Source: Anaerolineae bacterium (GTDB lineage: Bacteria; Chloroflexota; Anaerolineae; Aggregatilineales; Phototrophicaceae). Taken from it: a DNA stretch of 10,887 nt. Every line of letters starts with the position of its first letter. Within the stretch, counting starts at the first letter, position 1. The stretch lies in assembly GCA_020848855.1 (NCBI GenBank), contig JADLHH010000477.1:1-10887 (forward strand), written 5' to 3'. Below are positions 6,065-10,887 of this stretch, one piece after another. A program made the position numbers and the translations under genes. The notes under the pieces were generated by a model. The model saw only the letters and a program-made list of their open reading frames with translations. It did no database searches and was not told the DNA's origin.

Positions 6065-6787
6065 CTACGAACTGCTGCTCTGCTGACTCGCCTGCCCGCC
6101 ATCGCCGGAACTGCCGAGCAAACGCCGACGACGCTCCTCAAGCTGGCGCTCGATTTCGCCGCCCGCCACCGCGTCCTCGATCTCTGCGGAGACGTTGCGC
6201 GTGGCGAGTTCGAGGCGCGCATCTTCTTCATCCAGCCGGGCGCGAACGCTGTCGGCGAGGCTGCTGACCTCTTTGTCGCCAACCGCCGCCAGCGAGTCGA
6301 GGCTCTTGATGGTCTTGGTGGCGACGCGCTTGGCTTCCGCCAGCTCGATGAGCGAGCGCAACTGCTCGCGCTCCTGACGGATGGTGGTCAGGCGCGATTC
6401 GAGCTTGACGCGCATGTTGAGCATCGCCTGATACTGCTGCTCCTGCGTCTGCCACTGCTCAAAGTAATCCTGAGCAAGCTGCTGCTTGGTGTTCAGCTCC
6501 GCCTGCGCCGCACCGGCGAGGTCGTTTTTGCCCTTGAGGATCAGCGTGTCGATATCGCGGTCGAGCTTTTCGGCAGCCGACGAGAATTCCTCGTACTTGC
6601 GCTTGAGCGTGCGCACCGTGCCGCCGACGGTCGCTGCCGAATCCTCCAGCGCTTCGAGATTCTTCTCCGCCTGCCGAATGTACTCATCCATCACGGCAAC
6701 CGAGTTCTGCTGAAGCGCCCGGTCGACGATGCCGTGCAGATTCGCATTGATCAGGGTATTCACCTTGTCAATTAGCGAAGGAGCCAT
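6065..6787 (-). CDS. pspA: PspA/IM30 family membrane-stress protein
   Basis: The 240-residue product is almost entirely helical and charged, with the layout of PspA/Vipp1/IM30 proteins. An amphipathic N-terminal helix (SLIDKVNTLINANLHGIVDRA) is followed by the family-typical helix MDEYIRQAEKNLEALEDSAATV, long coiled-coil helices (about 55-160: LKRKYEEFSSAAEKLDRDIDTL, AQAELNTKQQLAQDYFEQW) and a charged end with a Ser/Gly-rich tail (SSGDGGQASQQSSSS). In other bacteria such proteins bind stressed membranes through the N-terminal helix and assemble into ESCRT-III-like polymers that keep the proton barrier. Length is usual for the family. AGGAG lies nine bases upstream of the ATG (6797-6801). It follows a response regulator-kinase gene by 59 bases and precedes a two-helix coiled-coil protein. 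No pspF, pspB or pspC is visible, so control must differ from the enterobacterial system. Confidence 0.9.
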   Translation of the reverse strand: MAPSLIDKVNTLINANLHGIVDRALQQNSVAVMDEYIRQAEKNLEALEDSAATVGGTVRTLKRKYEEFSSAAEKLDRDIDTLILKGKNDLAGAAQAELNTKQQLAQDYFEQWQTQEQQYQAMLNMRVKLESRLTTIRQEREQLRSLIELAEAKRVATKTIKSLDSLAAVGDKEVSSLADSVRARLDEEDARLELATRNVSAEIEDAVAGGEIERQLEERRRRLLGSSGDGGQASQQSSSS

Positions 6788-6821
6788 TGATTTTTTCTCC
6801 TGATGACTTCAGAACGCACCT

Positions 6822-6850
6822 AGTATAGCTTAGCCTGGCGCACACGTCAC
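6822..6850 (-). promoter_or_regulatory. Candidate sigma-70-type promoter for pspA
   Basis: On the minus strand, GTGACG (complement of 6845-6850) is 17 bases before TATACT (complement of 6822-6827), 35 bases before the pspA ATG. Spacing is ideal and both boxes are fair matches. The -35 box overlaps the stop codon of the upstream kinase gene, so pspA could be transcribed separately from it. Confidence 0.45.
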
Positions 6851-7992
6851 TGAGTCAGCGGGATGTACAGCGAGAAGGCGCTGCCCTCGTGGAGCCGGCT
6901 CTCGACCTCAGTTCGACCACCGTGCAGCGCGGCAATGTTGCGCACAATCGCCAACCCGGAGCCAGTGCCCTGATCCTCGAAAGTCTCGCGGTTGATCTGG
7001 TAGAACATATCCCAGATGTGTTCCAGTTCAGCAGGGTCGATCCCACGCCCACGGTCGCACACCCACAGTTGAATCTCGTCGCCCACGCGCCGCGCGCCGA
7101 CGGTGATCGGCTGGCTCGGCTCGGAGAATTTTACGGCGTTGTCGAGCAACTGCGCCAGCGCCATGCGCAGGTAGAGGACATCGCCGGTGAAAGCCGGCAG
7201 GTCGTCCTCGACTTCGACGCTGAACGGGTGCGTGAAATGGGTGATGTTGTAAACGTCCTGCCGCACCGCCTCAAGTAGATCCAGCATATCCGTAACGGGC
7301 GCTTTCCGTAGATCATACGTGCGTTGGGCGTCTCCGGTTTCCATTTCCACCAGTTGAATGAAATTTTCGATCAGGCGGCGCAGGCGAAACGCGCCGGTAT
7401 TCACGCCGCGCAGGAATATCAGCAGCTCCTCGTCGCTGAGCGACTGGGTCTGGTTGTTGAGCATGTCGGCATAGGCGACGACGAAGGTGAGCGGGGTGCG
7501 GAATTCGTGATTGAGGATCATCAGGATATTGCGCTTGAGGTTCGACATGGCATCGTCGAACACATCGTTGAGCATCCTGTGGCGGTTGAGGCGCGATTCG
7601 ACGGCGATGAGCAGGTCGTCGGCGTCGAACGGCTTGATGAGATAATCGTCCACGCCCAACTGTTTGCCGCGCTGGATATCGCTTTTTTCGCTGCGCGCGG
7701 TGAGGAAGATGAACGGAATCTTGATCCATTCGGGCACTTTGCGAACTTCGCGCAGAAGCTGGATGCCGTCCATCTGCGGCATCATGATGTCCGAGACGAT
7801 CAGGTCGGGGGGAACCGCACTGGTGCTGAGGACTTCCAGCGCCTGTTTACCGTTCTCGACGCTGATGACGCTGTAACGGTCAAGCTCAAGCACCGTCTGG
7901 ATGCCCTCCAGCAGATTGATTTCGTCCTCGACGACCAGAATTCTTGCCTTAAAAAACCGATTTTCCTGCGAATCCGATAATTCGGGAAGCAT
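6847..7992 (-). CDS. Response regulator-histidine kinase fusion (REC-HisKA-HATPase)
   Basis: A soluble two-component protein of 381 residues from the ATG at 7992. Numbering below counts from the alternative TTG at 8007 (five residues longer). The receiver domain spans about 21-140: acidic pair E27/D28, phospho-acceptor D73 in SDIMMPQMDG, T103, and K125 in IKPF. The kinase follows: H-box LNHEFRTPLT with His167, N-box LAQLLDNAVKF with Asn290, G1 box VCDRGRGID (317-324), G2 box GTGSGLAIV (347-355). All catalytic residues are present. There is no transmembrane segment and no DNA-binding domain, so it should relay phosphate from another protein or act on a partner. GGAG six bases before the ATG favours 7992 as the start. 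Its stop overlaps the candidate pspA promoter, so a link to membrane-stress control is possible but inferred. Confidence 0.9.
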   Translation of the reverse strand: MLPELSDSQENRFFKARILVVEDEINLLEGIQTVLELDRYSVISVENGKQALEVLSTSAVPPDLIVSDIMMPQMDGIQLLREVRKVPEWIKIPFIFLTARSEKSDIQRGKQLGVDDYLIKPFDADDLLIAVESRLNRHRMLNDVFDDAMSNLKRNILMILNHEFRTPLTFVVAYADMLNNQTQSLSDEELLIFLRGVNTGAFRLRRLIENFIQLVEMETGDAQRTYDLRKAPVTDMLDLLEAVRQDVYNITHFTHPFSVEVEDDLPAFTGDVLYLRMALAQLLDNAVKFSEPSQPITVGARRVGDEIQLWVCDRGRGIDPAELEHIWDMFYQINRETFEDQGTGSGLAIVRNIAALHGGRTEVESRLHEGSAFSLYIPLTQ

Positions 7993-8127
7993 CGACAGCT
8001 CCAACAAAGCCTTGCTCGCCAGACTGTTAACATGCTGATCTTACAATCGGTTTACTGGCGAAAGTATTGAGCGATCACTAAAGAATTCCGAAAAATTTCC
8101 CACATCCGGCGCGGCTTACACGGACGA

Positions 8128-9129
8128 TCAGCCGCCGCGATCAATGTCCATCAGATCCGACAGCACGCCGAAGCCGGTTTGCAGCCGCCCTGCGCCCGCG
8201 CCGACGAGCGTCACATCGCCAAGAAGATCGGTGGCGTAGGTGACAGCGTTGGTCGCGCCGCTGACGCTCGCTAGCGGGTGACTGACCGGCAGGCGGGTCG
8301 GGGCGACCCTGCCGCCCTGCGGCGTGACTTCGACGATCAGCTTGATGCGCTCGCCCGCCGCCTTTGCCGCCGCGATATCCGCCGGGGTGATGGCGCGGAT
8401 ACCGGTGACGCTCATATCGGCGAGCGTCAGCTTTTTGCCGAACAGCGCCGCCGCCAGAATGATGCCCTTGCCGGCAGCGTCCCAGCCGTCCACGTCGGCG
8501 GACGGGTCGGCTTCGAGATAGCCGAGCGCCAGCGCTTCCGCCTGTACTTCATCGTAGGTCTTGCCGGCTTCCATCTGGGTGAGCATGTAGTTGGTCGAGC
8601 CGTTGAGGATGCCGCGCGCCGATGTGATGCGACAGCCCGCCAGCGCCTGCATCGCCAGCCGGATTGAGGGCGTGCCCGCCATGACGGTCGCTTCGAAACG
8701 AAGCTGCTTTCCGGCGCGGCGGGCACGCTCCTGAAGCTCGTCGTAGGCGACGGCGACCGGTCCCTTGTTGGCGAGGACCACGTGCTTGCCGGTCTCGAAG
8801 GCGGCGCGGCACAAGTCGAGCGCGGGCTGCCCGGTCTGCAAGTTGGTGGGGCTGACCTCGACCATCACGTCGGCTTTGCCTTCGCGGACGATGCGCAGGG
8901 CGTCCCAGTTGCGGCGCAAGCCGGATTCGTCCGGGTAGCTTTCGATGCCCTTGAGAAGCTGGTCGATGTCCAAGCCGTCGGCGTGGTAGAGCGTGCCGTG
9001 CGAACGGGTGGCAACGCCGACGATGTGCGCCTCGAAGGCGTGGTCGCGCCAGAGTTCTTCCTCTTTGTCGCGCAGAATTTGCGCCAAGCCCTGCCCGACG
9101 CCGCCGAACCCGATCAGGATGATGTCCAT
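8128..9129 (-). CDS. hom: Homoserine dehydrogenase, short form without ACT domain
   Basis: This 333-residue enzyme should reduce L-aspartate semialdehyde to L-homoserine with NAD(P)H, the branch point to threonine and methionine. The Rossmann fold starts MDIILIGFGGVGQGL (dinucleotide loop at 7-14). Later motifs are ANKGPVA (120-126), NGSTNYMLTQ (176-185), LGYLEADPSADVDGWDAAGK with catalytic Asp217 and Lys221 at the spacing of yeast Asp219/Lys223, and a C-terminal G.GAG..QTGFGVLSD segment. The protein ends there, lacking the regulatory ACT domain of many bacterial enzymes of about 430 residues, so feedback by threonine through ACT is not expected. I chose ATG 9129, not the in-frame ATG at 9213, because the homology starts there, GAGGA lies eight bases upstream, and the longer form would translate a perfect palindrome. 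It is divergent from the aminotransferase gene. Confidence 0.92.
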   Translation of the reverse strand: MDIILIGFGGVGQGLAQILRDKEEELWRDHAFEAHIVGVATRSHGTLYHADGLDIDQLLKGIESYPDESGLRRNWDALRIVREGKADVMVEVSPTNLQTGQPALDLCRAAFETGKHVVLANKGPVAVAYDELQERARRAGKQLRFEATVMAGTPSIRLAMQALAGCRITSARGILNGSTNYMLTQMEAGKTYDEVQAEALALGYLEADPSADVDGWDAAGKGIILAAALFGKKLTLADMSVTGIRAITPADIAAAKAAGERIKLIVEVTPQGGRVAPTRLPVSHPLASVSGATNAVTYATDLLGDVTLVGAGAGRLQTGFGVLSDLMDIDRGG

Positions 9130-9158
9130 GCTACGAATCCTCAAATTGTCATGGGTAG

Positions 9159-9178
9159 GGGCACGACATGTCGTGCCC
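9159..9178. repeat. Perfect 20-bp palindrome upstream of the homoserine dehydrogenase gene
   Basis: GGGCACGACA followed by TGTCGTGCCC is perfectly self-complementary and is preceded by GTAG, as in the 592-849 units. It starts 30 bases before the homoserine dehydrogenase ATG, inside its probable leader or promoter. It could be a dispersed repeat or a protein-binding site; its similarity to other palindromes here favours the repeat. Confidence 0.7.
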
Positions 9179-9223
9179 GATGCCCTCTGCACCAGATCAG
9201 CCATTTTAACCAATGCCCGGTCA

Positions 9224-9253
9224 TTGCCGACAGGGGTGGGGGTAAGATATAAT
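9224..9253 (+). promoter_or_regulatory. Promoter of the class-III aminotransferase gene
   Basis: TTGCCG (9224-9229, four of six consensus bases) and a perfect TATAAT (9248-9253) are separated by 18 bases. The predicted transcript start is near 9260, leaving a leader of about 58 bases. Confidence 0.6.
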
Positions 9254-9258
9254 CGGAC

Positions 9259-9287
9259 TATTAACGAATGAAATGTTTACGTTAATA
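9259..9287 (+). promoter_or_regulatory. Inverted repeat at the predicted transcript start (operator candidate)
   Basis: TATTAACG (9259-9266) and CGTTAATA (9280-9287) are perfect 8-bp inverted halves 13 bases apart, starting six bases after the -10 box. The AT-rich site stands out from its GC-rich surroundings. It fits a dimeric repressor site; a leader hairpin is the alternative. Confidence 0.45.
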
Positions 9288-9318
9288 CCCCAATTTTCTT
9301 TATTCACTGGAGTTCCAT

Positions 9319-10662
9319 ATGACCCTCAATACCTCCCTCCGTCCCGGTCCGAAGGGACAGGCGATCATCGCGCGCGACGATCAGTTGATGTCCGGCTCGA
9401 TGATCCCGCGCTACCCTTTTGTCATCGATCGTGGACTTGGCGCGAAAGTCTGGGACGTGGACGGGAATGAATACATCGACTTCGCGGCGGGAATCGCCGT
9501 GAATTCGACCGGACACTGCCACCCGGAAGTCGTGAAGGCGATCACCGAGCAGGCACAGAAGTTCATCCACATCGCGGGGACGGATTACTACTACGAAGTG
9601 CAGGTGAAGCTGGCGGAAAAGCTGTCCGAGATCGCGCCGTTCAAAGAGGACGCGCGGGTGTTCCTCGCCAATTCCGGCGCGGAAACCATCGAGGCGGCGG
9701 TCAAGCTGGCGCGGTGGTACACCGAACGTCCGCACATCATCGCCTTCTTCGGCGCGTTTCACGGGCGGACGATGGGCGCGCTCTCGCTGACCGCCAGCAA
9801 GGTCGTGCAGCGCGACGGCTTCTTCCCGCTGATCCCCGGCGTGTACCACGTGCCGTACAACAACCCGTACCGCTGCCTGCACGGGCGCGAGGAAAGCGCC
9901 TGCCGCGCCCACTGCACCTGTGTCAATTACGTCGAGGACGTGGTGTTTAAGCGCATCTTCCCCGGCGATTCGGTGGCGGCGATTGTGATGGAGCCGATTC
10001 AGGGCGAAGGCGGCTACGTCGTGCCCGACAGCCGCTTCGTGCAGGAAATTCGGGCGCTGTGCGACAAGTACGAAATCCTGATGATCATGGACGAGGTGCA
10101 GACCGGGATGGGGCGCACCGGCAGGTGGTGGGGCGTGGAGCATCACAACGTCGAGCCGGACATCGTGTGCTCGGCGAAGGGAATCGCCAGCGGGATGCCG
10201 CTGGGGGCGATCATCGCCAAGGAACACGTGATGAGCTGGCCCCCCGGCGCGCACGGCACGACCTTCGGCGGCAACCCGATCTCGTGCGCGGCGGCGCTGG
10301 TGACCATCGACCTGCTGGAAAAGGGCTACATGGCGAACGCCGCCGACCAGGGCGCGTACATCATGGACGCGCTGGAAGAACTGCGCCCGCTCCACCCGAC
10401 GATGCAGCACGCCCGCATCGACGGCAAGGGGTTGATGATCGGCGTGGAGCTGGTGATGGACGCAACGCGCAAGCCGGCGAAGGACGTGCGCAACCAGGTC
10501 GAGCGCCACGCCATCGACAACGGGCTGCTGCTGCTGGGCGCGGGCGAAAGCACGCTGCGCTTCATCCCGCCGCTGATGATCGAGCGCGATCTGGTGGACG
10601 AAGGGCTGAAACGCTTCGACCAGTCGCTGACGCAGGCGGAACAGGACGCGGAGCTGATCTAA
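9319..10662 (+). CDS. Class-III PLP-dependent aminotransferase (acetylornithine/4-aminobutyrate family)
   Basis: The 447-residue product is a complete ornithine/GABA-type aminotransferase. Key parts are VWDVDGNEYIDFAAGIAVNSTGH (44-66), ANSGAETIEAAVKLAR (117-132), FHGRTMGALSLTASK (147-161), EPIQGEGGYVVP (225-236), MDEVQTGMGRTG with PLP-ring Asp258, CSAKGIASGMPLGA with the Schiff-base Lys287, and TTFGGNPISCAAAL (314-326). It moves an amino group from an omega- or alpha-amino acid to a keto acid. The substrate cannot be fixed from sequence; GABA, acetylornithine, ornithine and lysine are all possible, and some relatives are racemases. Residues 181-212 carry an insertion with four cysteines (186, 195, 199, 201), reminiscent of archaeal-type members of the family. 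GGAG seven bases upstream supports the ATG. It has its own promoter and an inverted repeat at the transcript start. Confidence 0.9.
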   Translation: MTLNTSLRPGPKGQAIIARDDQLMSGSMIPRYPFVIDRGLGAKVWDVDGNEYIDFAAGIAVNSTGHCHPEVVKAITEQAQKFIHIAGTDYYYEVQVKLAEKLSEIAPFKEDARVFLANSGAETIEAAVKLARWYTERPHIIAFFGAFHGRTMGALSLTASKVVQRDGFFPLIPGVYHVPYNNPYRCLHGREESACRAHCTCVNYVEDVVFKRIFPGDSVAAIVMEPIQGEGGYVVPDSRFVQEIRALCDKYEILMIMDEVQTGMGRTGRWWGVEHHNVEPDIVCSAKGIASGMPLGAIIAKEHVMSWPPGAHGTTFGGNPISCAAALVTIDLLEKGYMANAADQGAYIMDALEELRPLHPTMQHARIDGKGLMIGVELVMDATRKPAKDVRNQVERHAIDNGLLLLGAGESTLRFIPPLMIERDLVDEGLKRFDQSLTQAEQDAELI

Positions 10663-10670
10663 AATGCCTT

Positions 10671-10709
10671 AACGCAAAGGCGCAAAGGAAAAAAGAAAGA
10701 CGCGAAGGG
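10671..10709. repeat. Short CGCAAAGG repeats after the aminotransferase gene
   Basis: CGCAAAGG occurs twice head to tail (10673-10680 and 10681-10688), then a purine-rich run and a variant CGCGAAGG at 10701-10708. The tract is strongly biased to A and G on one strand. Function unknown. Confidence 0.5.
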
Positions 10710-10730
10710 GGCGAGGTGGTACCTCGCCCC
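10708..10730. terminator. 10-bp-stem palindrome between convergent genes
   Basis: GGGGCGAGGT, three bases, then ACCTCGCCCC forms a perfect 10-bp stem in the gap between the aminotransferase stop and the convergent gene's stop. T-runs are weak on both sides, so termination is likely but not certain. The outer ends match the other GGGGC...GCCCC palindromes. Confidence 0.5.
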
Positions 10731-10739
10731 TCTTGATTC

Positions 10740-10887
10740 TCACCCTTCCCACTGGACGATGACGGGACCGACGGAGCGCTGCTGCTCGCTGGCGAGATAC
10801 GGCGCGACGTTGGCGGCGAACCATGACGGACCAAACTGCTGCGAGCCGTTCATGGCGTTGGCGGGGGTATCCCACAGGATGATCACG
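10740..10887 (-). CDS. C-terminal end of an unrecognised protein (runs off the right edge)
   Basis: On the minus strand the frame is open from the window edge to TGA at 10742-10740, giving 48 visible residues. It reads VIILWDTPANAMNGSQQF and ends RSVGPVIVQWEG. The frame shows the strong third-position G/C bias of the neighbouring genes, which supports real coding. I recognise no family from this short end. It is convergent with the aminotransferase gene. Confidence 0.6.
   Translation of the reverse strand, partial: VIILWDTPANAMNGSQQFGPSWFAANVAPYLASEQQRSVGPVIVQWEG

Noticed and set aside
9130..9213. 28-residue N-terminal extension of homoserine dehydrogenase
   Set aside because: It would translate a perfect palindrome and lies before the conserved Rossmann start; ATG 9129 has a good ribosome site.
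9304..10509. 401-residue open frame antisense to the aminotransferase gene
   Set aside because: Shadow of a fully supported PLP enzyme; composition rich in His/Arg/Val as typical for antisense of GC-rich genes.

Overview
The window looks like a chromosomal segment of a GC-rich, free-living bacterium. Chloroflexota (Anaerolineae-like) is my best guess. That guess rests on the style of the lineage-restricted exported proteins, the PspA neighbourhood, and the many short intergenic palindromes of the GGGGC...GCCCC type. It is an inference from pattern memory, not a database result.

Layout. Bases 1-573 (+) hold the C-terminal part of an ornithine decarboxylase of the fold-III PLP family. Bases 574-1091 hold no gene. 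They carry a tandem array of 56-bp units, each a GC hairpin followed by a T-run, then one more palindrome and a 39-bp tandem duplication. Two exported proteins follow on +: a small unrecognised beta-rich protein (1092-1484) and a DUF4139 protein (1603-3057). A compact 545-bp unit (3065-3609) then carries a DUF559 (Vsr-like) endonuclease gene between two long, structured, inverted repeats. This is the most interesting object in the window.

Four genes on the minus strand run from 7992 down to 3614: a response regulator-histidine kinase, PspA/IM30, a two-helix membrane protein with a long coiled coil, and a second two-helix membrane protein with large soluble domains. They look like a membrane-stress neighbourhood, with the kinase as sensor/relay, PspA as membrane-binding effector and two membrane proteins as possible anchors or partners. 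Co-transcription is not proven.

The right end is amino-acid metabolism. Homoserine dehydrogenase (8128-9129, -) is divergent from a class-III aminotransferase (9319-10662, +). The aminotransferase has a recognisable promoter, an inverted repeat at the predicted transcription start, and an unusual four-cysteine insertion. The last bases (10740-10887, -) are the C-terminal end of an unrecognised gene running in from the right edge.

Five intergenic sites carry palindromes with constant GGGGC-type ends and different but still self-complementary centres. Together with the DUF559 unit they suggest that structured intergenic repeats are abundant in this genome. No rRNA, tRNA, CRISPR array or transposase gene was seen.
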